DNA of 64,000 bases from Cenococcum geophilum 1.58 (Eukaryota; Ascomycota; Dothideomycetes; Gloniales; Gloniaceae), in the NCBI GenBank assembly GCA_001692895.1, contig KV748242.1, positions 558,001 through 622,000 on the forward strand, written 5' to 3'. The notes under the pieces are model-generated. The model was not told the origin of the DNA. It saw only the letters and a list, made by a program, of their open reading frames with translations, and searched no databases. Every line of letters begins with the position of its first letter. Position 1 is the first letter of the stretch. This document shows positions 22,227 through 34,166 of this stretch, one piece after another. The position numbers were made by a program, and so were the translations under genes.

Positions 22227-25200
22227 TGTTAGCGACTTAGTTAATCGAGGCACGAGCACGACAAGAGAGACGCGCAAGCCTATACAATTAGTAGTCTATA
22301 AACGAGGATCTAAAGCTAGAGAAAGGAAAGGAGAAGAAGAGCAGCGCCGGTTAAAGTAGGGTTCTTTTATACGGTCCTCTAGTCACGTGACCTCAAAGTT
22401 CTGCCAAGTTCTGCTAGTTAAGTTCTGCTAAGTTCTGCCAGTTAAGTTCTACTAAGTTCTGCCAAGTTCTGCCAGTGCCGTAATATTACCCCCCCCTCCG
22501 CAAAAGCCTGCCCTTAGGCTTTGTATATCTATATTATACCTATAGGGCGTTCCTATCTTTATGCTCTTCTAATAGCTTATTATCTTTATTATACTAGTAT
22601 TCCATCCATTCATCTAGGTACTTTAGCGGTCCCAGTTTATTAGGGTAACGGCTATAAAATTTTTAAAGCTTATAGGGACTGCTAATAAAGTTCTATGTAG
22701 GGTACTAGGTAGGATCTAGGTTATAGCCTTTCTAACTAACGCGGTACTTTAGCGTTTTCCTTACTAGCTTACAGGCCAGTATCTCTTTAATTTCCTATTT
22801 ATTATCGCCACTGACTTAAATTAGTAGGGGGGGTTCGTTCTTTTATCTAGGTAATAGGTTATTTATAGCCTTCCGTAGCTTATCCGGTAAGAAAATAGGG
22901 TAAACCTTAATTAAATCTGGGAGCTCTACTTTATATAAATTGCCTATTTTCTTAAGGACCTTATANGGTCCTGCTATCTAATAATNAAGCTTANNGCTAG
23001 GCCGTTCCNTNTTNTANTTCTTTNTTATAACCNAAACTATATTACCTACGGTAAAGTCGGGCTCGCGCCTATACTTATTTACCTGCTATTTTATTAATTT
23101 TTAGGCCTTTTCTAGGTTTATACGGGCTACCGTCTAGGCTTCCTCTAAGCGCTTAGCGTACTACTAGGCTTCCTTATAAGATAGTTTCTCGCGTACAGTC
23201 TGTATTCCTTCTAGCCTATCCTAGTTAAAGCTTATTTAGGGTAGATACCCTATTTCTAGTTAGATAGGTGTAAATCCCATAGAGTTATAGGGTAAGGTTG
23301 CCTAGGCGTAGTTTATTAGAGGTAGCAGTTCGCCCTAGTTATCTTAGAAGTAGTTAATAAAGGGCCAGAGTCTCTAGTCCAAGTATTAATTTATAATCTC
23401 CGTCTAATTATCTATCTAGGGGTAGTATACCGTAGAAAGCTTTAGCCTAATTCTTAGGATCTAGGTAAACTCGTTCTAGAAAGCCAATATAAACTATGGT
23501 CTGCGGTCCAATATAATAGTATCTAGTAGTCCGTAAATTTAGTAGACGTAATAGATATATAGTTAGGCCGCCTCTTTAGCGTTAATATTCTTATAATAGG
23601 GGATTAAGAACGGGCGTTTGCTAAAGCGGTTAACTAGGATTATAACTATATTATATCCGTCGCGGTCTATAGGCAGCTTGTAAAAGTCTATAGAGATATA
23701 CTACTAGGGGCGTTCTAGTATTAGGAGTGGCTTTAATAGTCCTAGGGTCTTATCTCGCGGAATTATAGACCTATAGTAGTTGTTACAGTTCTATATATAG
23801 CGGTTAATATCTATAACTATTCCGGGCCAGTAATATTGGTTACTAATAATTTTATAGGTCTTATTCTTTTTAGGGTGGGCCGTAGAAACCTAGGCATATG
23901 CTTTAGTAATAAGCCAAATCCGTAAGTTTTATTTCTTTACTACTACTAGCCGTTTCTAATGCTTAAGTAATCCGTTTTTAAGGGACTATAGGCTAGTAAC
24001 GTTCTTTGCCTTTTTACGGTACTCCTATAGAGAAGGGGCTATACGGTTTATCTACAGCAATTCGTTAATTAAGTTAAGTCCTAAAGGGTTAATAGGATAC
24101 ATCTCGGCGCCTAAGGAGTTTATACTTAGTTCTGCCTATATTTAGAGGTTAAGGTACTCTAGTTATAGTAGTGTCTAGGTCTATAATAAGATCTTTATAG
24201 CCGTCTAGTTACCTAGGTCTTATTTACGCCTTATAAAAGCATCCGCACGGTTTATAGCGCCTAGTCTATATATAATTAAGAAGTAAAACTAAGATAGGAT
24301 ATCCGCCTAGCGTGCCTACTAGGCCGTAAGGGCCTTAGTTATTATAAAGTATTCTAGGGCCTTATAATCCAAAACTACCTTAATAAACTTAGGGGTCCCT
24401 TCTAGCTGTATACGCCAGTGCTAGAAGCTAGAGATAATAGCTAGCATTTCTTTATTATAGATATAGTAGTTTAGTTCAGCATCTATTATAGTCTTTAAAT
24501 AGTATGTAATAGGGTGCCATTCTCCGTCCGGTTGCTTCTAGGAAAAAATACTAGCTATTATACCGTCTAAAGCATTAGTTTCTAATATTAAGGGCCGTTT
24601 TAGGTTAAAATGGGCAAGTAAGGGAGCCAATACTAGTCGTTTTTTAAGCTTAGTAAAGGCCTATATATATATAGCGTTAAAGTAGAAGGGCTGGTCTTTC
24701 CTAGTAAGGCGGTTAAGAGGCCAGGTAATCCTGCTGTAATTCTTAATAAAGCGTTAGTAGAAGTTATAGAAACCTAAAAATAATTATACCCCTTTTACGG
24801 TCCGTGGGGGTGTCCACTGGTTAATTATGGCCGTTTTTTCTGGGTTGGCCTTAATTCTGTCTGTACTAATAATAAAACCTAGGTACTTTATACGCTTAAT
24901 ACTAAATTCTAACTTCTTAATGTTGGCCTAGAGGCTAGCTTCCCGGAGCTGTTATAGAACTTTATAGATATACTCCTAATACTCTAATTTATTCTTAGAG
25001 TAGATTATAATATTATCTAGGTAGGCTATATAGAAGTTGTTAAGGTAGTTAAATAGTATATTATTTATACACCGCTAATATATAGCCGGTCCGTTAGTTA
25101 GCCTAAAAAAAAGCACTTTATATTTATATATTCTATAACAGGTCTAAAATATAATAAGATCCTCTAATTTAAGATCTATTCTAATCTGGTAAAAAGCCTA

Positions 25201-28176
25201 ACGGATATTAAGCTTTATAAAGATCTTAGCTTTACTTATTTAGGCTAGAGTCTTAGTAAGTAAGGGTAGTAGATAGCGGTCCTTGCGGGTTATATTATTA
25301 AGTTTATAGTAGTTAATACAGAAACAAAGTCCTCTATTTGGCTTCTTGGTAAAGAAAATAGGTAAGTTAAAAAGGGCTTAGCTAGGCTTAATAAAGCCCT
25401 TATCTAGATTATTAATAAGGTACTACTTTATAGCCTATAATTTAGCAGCAGACTGCTAACGGAGGGGGCTATAGCTAAGGGTGTCCTCCTTATCTGGCTT
25501 GATCTTAATCTTATAGTTATATAGTTGGTAAGGCGGAAGCATATTAAATACTGCCTTAGAGAATACATCCTTAAATTTCTAGTATTAATGAGGCAGTTTC
25601 TATTTGACCAGCTCCTTATCTATAAGCTCGCTTTCCTATCCGCTAAGCTTACTTTCTTTTTCCTTAATTATTTAATTAATTTTATATAAGCTAGTAGTAA
25701 AGGTAATAGTATTAGGTTAAACTAAGTTCTAGTAGAATCCTACAGCGCTAATATAGTAGATATTAACTAGGGGAAGGTCCGTAGGTTTCTTTACGGACTT
25801 TTATTAGGCCGTATTTTATAGTATAGAGTTTATAATCTTCCTTAGCTTACGTTCCATTTTCCATAAGTTATCCTTTTAATTTATTAGTTTAGTATATCGT
25901 CTAATATTCCTAGCTATCCTTTATAGCTTTATAGGGCCTAAGTTCTCCCTAGGGAACTTAGGTAGATCACTACTAACTTCCTAGGTCTCTTGTGCGGGTA
26001 GCGTAGTATAGGTAACCTAGGGGCGGCGTAGTATACGGATCCTTTGCGGATTAAGCTGTATATCCTTCTTAAAAGCCTAGTCCCTATATATTGCATCGGC
26101 CTAGTAAACGGGGTTTATCTGCGGCCGTATAAGGTTTTCTATTATAATACTAATTTCTCTTATAAAGGAAGGCGTTAGGGGTATAGTTTCGGGCTAGAGA
26201 AGCTATCTATTCCGTATATTAAGCTATAAGCCTAAATAGGCTAGCTATTTTCTTCCTAAGATTATATTATAGCTTTTAAGGTCCGTAATTAGGAAGGGGA
26301 CGTTATACTGCCTTTGTTTGTTAACGCGGAGGTAAATCCATAAGATAGTCGTAATAGGTAGCCCTATCTATCCGTTATACCCGCGAATAGGAATGGGTTT
26401 AGGTAGTTCTTTAAGGGGTGTATTTAGAAATTTAGCCAGCTTTATAGCATACTAGGTATCTATTAAGGTAAAGGCATTTACTCTAGAGTTAGCTAAAGTA
26501 GAGGTTAAAACTTAATATCTATTACGGAATAAAGTATAAGGGATAGTGTAGCTTTTTTTACTAACTAGCTAACCCAGATTAATATATAACATATTAATTC
26601 CTTTTAACCCTAGAGAGGAGTCTTCCTCTAAGGTTCCTCTTTTTTTAACTTTATACTATCCTCCTAAATTAACAGGACCTTATTTATCTTCGCCGCTATT
26701 AGGCAGTTCCTTATAAAGTAGTCTTTTTAGCCGTATAAAAAGCAAGCTCCTTAATTACTAAGGGCTTATTTATAGGGGTTACTATAAGTAGGCCGAGTAT
26801 ATACCGGGCCCGCAGTAGGACTAGCTATATAACTAGCTACTAGGTTAACAGTAGGCTAAACAGTTAATACTATAGGAGTTGCGGTCCGTATAGGGGTACT
26901 ATTAGCTATTCTTATAGTGCTTATAGTCTAGTTTAAAGAGTTCCTAGCTTTATACCACTTAGCACATACCTTAATTTAATAGAGGCCTTAGTTAATGGCC
27001 AAATAGTAATCTATAAGTACCTTTAGCGTCTATATAGTAGTAAAAACTAGTAATACGGCGCGCTATAGGTCTAGGGTAAGTTTATTAAAGAGGTCTAGCA
27101 ATAGGTCTTTATAGGGAATTTAGGCTTAGCCAGCTAGGTGCAGAAAGCGGGTCTAAAAGGTTAAAAAGGTCTCCGTTATTTTTATATTTAGGCTTTTATA
27201 ATTAAGGCGGGCGTTTTATATCTTAAAGGGGTCCTTATAAATAGAAGATAAGTAGTTAATTATTTCTTCTTTAGAGACAAAGGGGTCTGCGAAGTCTACG
27301 GCGTATCGCAGATATAAATGCGTCTATATATCCCTACCAGTACAGCCAAAGATATAGGCCATTTTAGCTTAAGTAGTAGGGAAGTAGTCCGCATTAACTT
27401 TAAGCTTATTTTATAGTTAAAGCTTCCAATTATTAAATATAGGGTTGGTTCCGTTTATAAGCAATAAAGGGTCTATAACCTTCGCAGATTATAATAATAT
27501 AGTGCTTTAAGCTAGGGCCTTAAGGACTATAACAAGTCTATCTAATAGGTTATTGCTAGAGGTAGGGGTGTCCCTAGTTTCCAGCAGTTTTTATAGCCGT
27601 TTAATTTTGGTATTAGCTGCCGCAAGCTCCGCCTAGGGGGTTAAAATAGTTATTATTTCTTTATCTAAGGTATTTAAGGGTCCTACAGCTACTTTACTAG
27701 CTACTGTGTTTCTTAGCATAGTGGTATAGGTGTTAGGTAATTCCAGGTAATTTCTTTAAGGGTTCTAGTCTGTGCGCGTCCGGTTCTTAGGGTTCTTTTT
27801 ATATTCCTTTTATATTCTAGGGGTTCTGTCCTATCCTTATAGTCCTAGTAATATCCTTAGGGTCCTATTCTATATCCTTATCCTTTTTATAGCCTTATAA
27901 ATATATTTAAGTTCCTTCTTAGAAAGAAAGGGTAAGATAAGCTTTAGATAATATTAGCGACTTAGTTAATTAAGGCACGAGCACAATAAGAGAGACGCGT
28001 AAGCCTATATAATTAGTAGTCTATAAACAAGGATCTAAAGCTAGAGAAAGGAAAGGAGAAGAAGAGTAGCGCTGGTTAAAGTAGGGTTCTTTTATACGGT
28101 CCTCTAGTTACGTGACCTTAAAGTTCTACTAAGTTCTGCTAGTTAAGTTCTGCTAAGTTCTGCCAGTGCCGTAACA
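22227..28176 (-). mobile_element. Ty3/Gypsy chromovirus retrotransposon, copy 2
   Basis: LTRs 22227-22485 and 27952-28176; perfect 5-bp duplication AGGCT (22222-22226, 28177-28181). Internally collinear with copy 1: C-run polypurine tract next to the left LTR, YLDN at ~25030-25005, zinc knuckle at ~26752-26706, all on the minus strand and full of stops. Ambiguous bases at 22966-23033. It is inserted in the TIR element 21390-29029, which itself sits in Pogo. Confidence 0.93.
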
Positions 28177-28247
28177 AGGCTCGCCCAGGGAGTCCTCCGT
28201 TAGCCGATTTATATAAGGCTTTCCTCTATAGCAGTAGGAAGAACACT

Positions 28248-28466
28248 CTATATTTCCTTTTTAATAGCTACACTATTAATCGTTATATCCTTGCCTATAT
28301 ATATAGCAGATAGGCTCGTAATAGGAGCATCGGTAGGAGGTAAGGGAGCTATATTAGGTGTAGGCTCGGAGGTAGGCACGGAGAACAACATTACTATTAC
28401 TAGTATTAAATTTAAGCTGGCAGTAGAGTTAAATATATATTTAGAACTTATATAAAAGGCACGCAT
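28248..28466 (-). CDS. Small hypothetical ORF of the TIR element (72 aa)
   Basis: Counterpart of 381-650. It shares SSKYIFNSTA, LNL-LV, APLPPT.AP and GKDITIN with that ORF but starts differently and ends early at KKEI by a stop. Two related, partly open frames within the same element family hint at a real peptide, but RIP-level divergence and the lack of a known domain leave this open. Confidence 0.35.
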   Translation of the reverse strand: MRAFYISSKYIFNSTASLNLILVIVMLFSVPTSEPTPNIAPLPPTDAPITSLSAIYIGKDITINSVAIKKEI

Positions 28467-29283
28467 ATTATTAAAGATCTAATTAAGTCGTACGTAAAGG
28501 CGGTAGGAAGGATTAATGAAAATTTTTCAAAGTTTGTAACAGCCCCTGCGCTAAACCTAATTAGGCGATTTTTAAGCAAAATTAACACTACAAAGGAGCT
28601 TACAAGAGCTCTGTAAAATGCCTCACGCTTAATTACAAAATATTATTCAACCACTAAATATACACTTATTAAGTAGATCTTTTGGCGACGTTATATAGGC
28701 ATAGTTAGCGTAATTTAAGGTTATTCTAGACCCTATATAATAACTATTTACTAATTAAACCTACAAAGGAAGAAAAACAAAAGCATAAAATAAATCTATT
28801 TTAAAGAACTTCACGACTCGTAGTATACGTGTAGGCGTTAGCGAGCCTCTACCTACTATACCACCTAGTAATTGGCCTAACCTTTAAAGATCTTTTCTGG
28901 AATAAGGCAAGCAATCCGGAATAAGGTTGATTAAAGCGATACACGACTCATTCTAGAACAAGGACGACTTGTTTTAGAATGAGGCAGAAATGTTCCGGAA
29001 TATCGTATGTACCGGTATCAGTCGGAACAATAGCCTCAATTTTGCTGCAGTGGTGATGCTAGATTTGGCCTGTGCGACTAGGCGGGCTGTGCGGCTACAG
29101 TCACCTCTAAAAGATCGTTTAATCGCGCCAAGCTCCCGAATAGCCGGCATCGCACCCTACCAAAATTTATATAAGGTACAATGCTAGCTATTTAAAGACC
29201 TAGCAACTATTAGTAAACAGCCATAAGTAGCTCAAAATAAAGCTTAAGTTTAGCCTAATTAGGATAATTATATAGGATCTTCT

Positions 29284-30750
29284 GTGGTGTTTTCTATAGC
29301 TTCTAGCAAACGCACTAAGCTAGCTAAGCTACTAACGCGTCCCAAACCATTAAAGAAGCGCTCCTATTTAATATTAATACCCTCTATACTAGCACCTAAG
29401 AAAGTAAGACCTAGGGCAGCGCCTTAACCTACACGTATTTCCCTACCTCTACGCCCTAAAGTATTACCAATTACGCTATTACCGCCAGCGTCTACCTAGC
29501 CCCTAGTAGATATAGATGCAGAAGATAATAACGAGAAAGAGGAGGAGGTAGAGGACGATAATATAGAGGAGCCGCCGGAGCCGCTAATAGTAGTACGTTT
29601 TATAAGTGTATAGAAGGCATTTAATAGAAAGGAGGTTCTACCTAGGTCTTAATTAGTAATATTAGACCAGAATATACTCTACCTAACTATAATTAAGGCT
29701 TAGAGGGAAAAGCTATTAAGGGATCTTTTACCGCGGAAGTTTAGAGTCTAGTAGCTTAAGGTGATTGCCTTATATAAGAACGCGCAAGCTTATAACTTCT
29801 ATTAATAGCAGATTAATAACTATAAGGACCTCTAGCAGGCGGTTAAAATTATAAAGGAGTAGTATTTGCGCTGGCTATTAAAATCCTTAAGGCTTAACTT
29901 TACATTAAGTTTAGTTAAGGAGAAGGAGGTAATTCTAGCGATACCTGTACCTACGTTAAGTTAGTAAGTAGGTAATAGATTAGGAGGAAGAAGGACCGCT
30001 ATATAAGCTTAACTTAATAATCTGCCTAAGTTACTTGCCGCTAAGGAGGACGCCGGTAATTATGTTCCTAGGATAGCTAATAGGTAGTCTTATTTAAATA
30101 AGCACTGTAGTAATTATCCTATAACTTATTGGCGTAATAGTCGATTATTAACCTTACCAGATTACGTCCTCTATTATTACCCTATTAGCTTAAAAAATAT
30201 AGCGCGTTAGAACCGTAAGATATTAAAGGAAGAGTCTACCGTGGATTAGCCTTCGTAGAATATTATTATTTAGCTTATAAACTAGAAAGAGAAAGGCCGT
30301 AAAAGTAATAAAACAAAGCAGCTAAAGGAGAAGGACGATACCTTTAATAGTCTTCTTAAAGCTCTGCTATTTAAGGAGCTTAAGTCTTAGTTTTAGCCTT
30401 AACCTTAGCTTCCTATATATACTCCGCACTACCCTTTATATCTATATTTAACGGTTAATTAGCCTTATAATTTTAGCCCCGTCTAGTTAGAGACAGACCC
30501 AGTTAAGCTACTTAGATTCTTCTTTAAATGGCTTATTAACTAGCTAGGGTTTAATAATAAGCAGTAGAGAGAGATTCTTAAGCTAATTAAGATAAGGTTA
30601 ATGGATGAGATGTGGAATATTAATATATTAAAGGCGTTAAAAAGGGAGGATAAAGGCATAACTAACGAGATATGGGAAAGGTATGACTTTAAGATAGGAA
30701 TGTTGGCAAGGATAAGAGGTAAGATCTCTGCCTTTAAGCTGTTAAGGTAG
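29284..30750 (+). pseudogene. Passenger ORF of the Tc1-like element, unknown function
   Basis: One plus-strand frame can be followed without net indel from at least 29284 to TAG at 30748-30750 (~489 codons), broken by many RIP-type stops; the true start lies a little upstream and is not identifiable. Visible features are a basic/Pro-rich N-terminus, an acidic tract (AEDNNEKEEEVEDD, ~29520-29560) and a C-terminal helical block (VKLLRFFFKWL..., MDEMWNINILKALKRED, GITNEIWERYDFKIGMLARI, 30505-30720). I do not recognise the family. The TAG lies 9 bp from the transposase stop, so the two genes are convergent. It could be an accessory DNA-binding or regulatory protein of the element; that is inference. 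Confidence 0.6.
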
Positions 30751-30759
30751 TAGATAGAT

Positions 30760-31782
30760 TTAAACTATATATCCTACGTTTCTATAATGCGCCTTCGCGT
30801 AAGCTCCTATTAATTAACTAACGGCAAAGTATAGAAACGCCTTAAAGCTCTTAAACGTCTCTGCTAGTTGATAGTTCCTTTTAACCCACGCCTTAAGGTC
30901 CTTAAATATTGCCTTAATTGGGTTATAATCTGGTAAGTACAGTGGTAAGAATATAAGCAGTACGCTATACTCCTTATATAAACCACGGATTTATACTAAC
31001 TTATAAATTAACGCGTTATCTAGAATAAGAATAGATTGCGGCCTAGGATATAGTATATAATAAGGGAGCACCTACTGCTCTAGAAATAGCTTAAAGATCT
31101 CTGCCGTAATTAAGCCTTAGTAAATAAGGTAGCTTAGGTATCCGTTAACTAATAGCGCTAGTAGGATACTCTACCTCTTTAACCTCTTAAATGGGTAAGA
31201 GACCTTACACTCTCTTCTAATTAGCGCCTAGCTAAACTTCCTATTGCCTATCCTTTTGTTAGAAGCTAACTTATTAAGGAAAACTAGCTAGTTTACCGTC
31301 TATATTGCCTATCTACCAATCTATAATATATAAAGCTCCCAACTTCTCTCTACCGCGTAAGCCTTAACGGCCTTCCTTAACTAGTAAGCTCTTAATAAGG
31401 TACGGCTAACGGTAGTTTTGGAGACTTAGAGACTAAACTCATTAAGTAGGAAGTCCTACATCTTATTAATGTAGGTAGTAGATCGGTCTTTAAGAAAATT
31501 AAGTAGCCTCTATTACCAGCGACGTGTTAGTAGAAACCTAATACTAAGAAATGTTAGACTTACAAGCTCTTGATAGGCTAGAAGTAGCCTTAGTTGACCT
31601 TATATAAGACTAGCTAGCGCATACAGCTCGTTATAGAGGTTAAGGTTTAATTGTATCTTATAAACGGTAGGACAAGACACGTTAATAGCCTTCGCAATAG
31701 CTGGTATGTCCTCACCAGCTTCAATCCTAACCCTAATTCGATATACAACCTCAGGCGCGAGTCTTCTGCCCATTTTAGGCAA
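30760..31782 (-). pseudogene. Tc1-like DDE_3 transposase pseudogene
   Basis: ATG at 31782 to TAA at 30760 is 341 codons in one frame. The first 60 are open: MGRRLAPEVVYRIRVRIEAG..., then PAIAKAINVSCPTVYKI, a helix-turn-helix of the Tc1/paired type. After the stop at 31600 the DDE_3 domain continues, with SILILDNALIYK (catalytic Asp, ~31030) and LPLYLPDYNPIKAIFKDLK (~30930-30890), the family's PPYSPDLNPIE block. Length fits Tc1-like enzymes (~340 aa). Nonsense transitions inactivate it. Confidence 0.82.
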
Positions 31783-31909
31783 TAAGTAGTGGATTAAATG
31801 CGTTACATCGCACCTCTTACAAATTTTGGTGGGGTGCGATGCCGGCTGTTCGGGAGCTTGGCGCGATTAAACGATCTTTCGGAGGTGACTGTAAGCGGAC
31901 CAATACTTA

Positions 31910-33665
31910 GTATCGCAGGCTTGGACTTTGCCTTATTTGGATATGATCAAGGTGTAATGGGAGGATTGCTCACCCTTCTATCCTTCTTAAGCCTCTTTCC
32001 ACAAATAAACACACAGAGTCCACCACCGGGGTGGTCTTCAAGTCGTGCTAGCAATGTCCAAGGCATAACAGTCGCAGCTTATACTCTTGGTTGCTTCTTT
32101 GGAGCAGTTGCAACGATCTGGTTGGGTAATTTCCTTGGACGCAAGAAGACCATCTTCATCGGATCTTCCATCATGATTGTCGGCGCAATTCTTCAAGCAT
32201 CATCATTCAGCCTGGGACAGCTCATAGCCGCTCGACTTATTACTGGCTTTGGAAATGGTTCGTTCCCTTTTGGTACATCATTCGGCGGAGACTGATTCAT
32301 GTGCAGGCATGAACACTTCGATAGTCCCGACATGGCAAGCAGAAACCTCCAAATCCCACCGACGAGGACAGATGGTTATGATTGAAGGCTCAATCATCGT
32401 CTTCGGTGTAATGCTGAGTTATTGGATTGATCTTGGACTATCTTTCGCCGAACCAAGTTCAGTTTCCTGGCGATTCCCAATCGCCTTTCAGATCGTTCTA
32501 GCCACCATTATTATCACCTTCATACCAAACCTTCCAGAGTCTCCTCGATGGCTGTTACTCAATGGGAGAGAGGATGACGCATTAATGGTTTTGACAGCTC
32601 TTTCTGATCTTCCTCCGTGAGCTCACTTTTTCTTACACGCTGTCGGAGGATGCTAATGACGACCACAGAGATGATCCTATGATTCAGAACGAGTTCTCCG
32701 CCATCAAAGACACTGTCCCCGAAATGCAATCAGGGACATTTATCGATTGCTTCCGAATGCATCGCAATCGGAATCTTCATCGCACAGCACTTGCATTTGT
32801 CATTCAGATGTTCCAGCAGGTAAGCCTTCCGGGAACAACATGAGACCATAGACTTTGACTCTAATCTGGAAAGATCTCCGGAATTAATATCATCACGTAC
32901 TACGCTGCCACCATCTTTGAGAACAACATTGGCCTCTCTCCCTTCCTCTCTCGTCTCCTCGCTGCCTGCAATGGCACGGAATACTGGCTCGCGTCCCTTA
33001 TCGCAATCTTCACGATCGAGAAGTTCGGACGTCGCAAGCTCATGATCTTTGGAGCTGCTGGGCAAGCCGCTTCAATGGCCATCCTTGCTGGCTGTACAAG
33101 TACAGTCTCTACATCGACTGGTATTGCAACGGCTGTCTTCCTCTTCGTCTTCAACTCTTTCTTTGCTGTCGGTTGGCTCGGAATGACTTGGCTCTATCCT
33201 GCAGAAGTCACACCGCTCAGCATTCGAGCTCCCGCAAACGCAATTTCAACGACTGCGAACTGGATCTTCAACTTCTTGGTCGTGATGATCACACCGTCAG
33301 CATTTGCGAACATTGGATTCTGCACCTACATCATCTTTGCTGTCATCAACGCTTTCATGATACCCTGCGTCTACTTCTTTTATCCCGAAACCGCGTACCG
33401 CTCACTCGAGGAGATGGATATCATCTTCCACCGGACAACGAGTGTGTTTAACGTTGTCAAGGTAGCCAAGGTGGTTCCAAGACATTATGGCAAGAAGGGG
33501 GAACTTCTCATTAGCTACGACGAAACTGAGTTTGCAGATGCTTAGAGAAAAAGGTGTTCTGTTACTCATGGTTATGATGCTGAAGGAAAAGAGGAGAAAC
33601 ATATTGCACACTTGGAGAATGCCAGTGAGAGCAGTTCGGGGAAGGAAATCAGTAATGTGGAGTAA
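31910..33665 (+). pseudogene. MFS hexose/polyol-type transporter, exons 1b-4 (split gene, part 2)
   Basis: Major facilitator of the sugar porter family, a 12-helix plasma-membrane carrier. Exons are 7115-7172 joined to 31910-32257, then 32307-32616, 32669-32819 and 32874 onward. Introns of 49, 52 and 54 bp have GT...AG ends and CTAAT branch points in the last two. Joined protein numbering: FGYDQG 29-34, GRKK 96-99, RLITGFGNG 128-136, PESPR 212-216, QQISGIN 288-294, PETAYRSLEEMD 460-471. Translation stops at TAG 33543 (512 aa), but the same frame runs on through HGYDAEGKEEKHIAHLENAS to TAA 33665 (552 aa). TAG can derive from CAG by one RIP-type C-to-T change. The final codons are displaced by the element at 33665; skipping it gives VEYNRT and TGA at 43921 (556 aa). 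The rest is not RIPed. Substrate cannot be told from sequence. Confidence 0.9.
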
Positions 33666-34166
33666 CCAGCTTGGCGATCAGGATCCGGACAGTAACTCTT
33701 GACAGTAATTTTACTGTCCGAATCTCTTGCCAAGTTTCGTTCTGCCGGTGAAAATCAGTGACTTGGAGCTTGTTTTTAGTGTTGCAGATCTAGATTTTAG
33801 AGCCGTAGATCAATCGATTGGCGTAGAGCCGTTGCATTATAGTCTACATCGTGATCCTTGGCATGGTGTTGCACGTGGAAATATTCAATCATAAGATTTA
33901 GGAAGGGGTTTATATTTTAATTAAATTCGTGAGATAACAACTAAAAGCCTTTATGGCGCAGTAGTGTAGTAAGTCCTATAATTGCTTTGATTTAGAGCTA
34001 GCCTAACAGGATTTGGGGTTGCTTGTGTACACGCTGACTGCACCGCTGTCAGCGGGCTTATCCTAATTAGGCAAATTGTATAGATATAGTAGAGTTATAG
34101 AGTTAAACTTTAGATTTTTGGCAGCACCTTAGTATATATAAATATTGACGTTGCCCAATCCCAAAT

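Larger units (their letters stand above)
21390..29029 (-). mobile_element. TIR DNA element, copy 2, with nested Gypsy copy 2
   Basis: TGTTCCAACTGATACCGGTAC at 21390 is inverted at the right end (GTACCGGTATCAGTCGGAACA, 29009-29029). TIRs run ~150-165 bp and are rich in TTCCGGAAT/ATTCCGG palindromes. It is flanked by ATAG on both sides (21386-21389, 29030-29033), a 4-bp target duplication. Minus the 5.95 kb retroelement it is ~1.69 kb. It carries no recognised transposase, only the small ORF at 28248-28466 that is also in copy 1. Superfamily unclear. Confidence 0.85.
29098..31891 (-). mobile_element. Tc1-like transposon carrying a second, convergent gene
   Basis: A 2794 bp element with TIRs starting CAGTCACCTC (29098) and ending GAGGTGACTG (31891), TA on both sides (29096-29097, 31892-31893). 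The TIRs are ~75 bp long and well conserved, including AAAGATCGTTTAATCGCGCC. It is inserted within the right TIR of the Pogo element. It contains a Tc1-type transposase (minus strand) and a passenger ORF (plus strand) arranged tail to tail. Confidence 0.88.
19345..31907 (+). mobile_element. Pogo/Fot1 DNA transposon, split by two later insertions
   Basis: The left end AGAATTGGTCCGC at 19345 matches the inverted right end GCGGACCAATACT (31895-31907), next to TA at 19343-19344 and 31908-31909. The second TIR block, CCGCACGGCCCGCC after the left end, matches inverted GGCGGGCTGTGCGG at 29082-29095. The right end is therefore cut by the Tc1 element (29098-31891), and the 3' part by the TIR element (21390-29029). 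Without these insertions the element is ~2.1 kb, normal for Fot1-like elements. Confidence 0.87.

Noticed and set aside
28990-29187. 65-aa ORF as the transporter N-terminus (it reads in frame across the Tc1 insertion)
   Set aside because: The segment GTGCGACTAGGCGGGCTGTG is the right inverted repeat of the Pogo element (matches 19357-19375 inverted). The real N-terminus is at 7115.
32258-32873. Frameshifts in the transporter
   Set aside because: The three frame changes are each explained by a 49-54 bp GT...AG intron; splicing restores conserved motifs (GFGNG-MNTS, SDLPP-DDP, FQQ-ISGIN).
32730-33154. Minus-strand ORFs opposite the transporter
   Set aside because: Shadows of the transporter exons.
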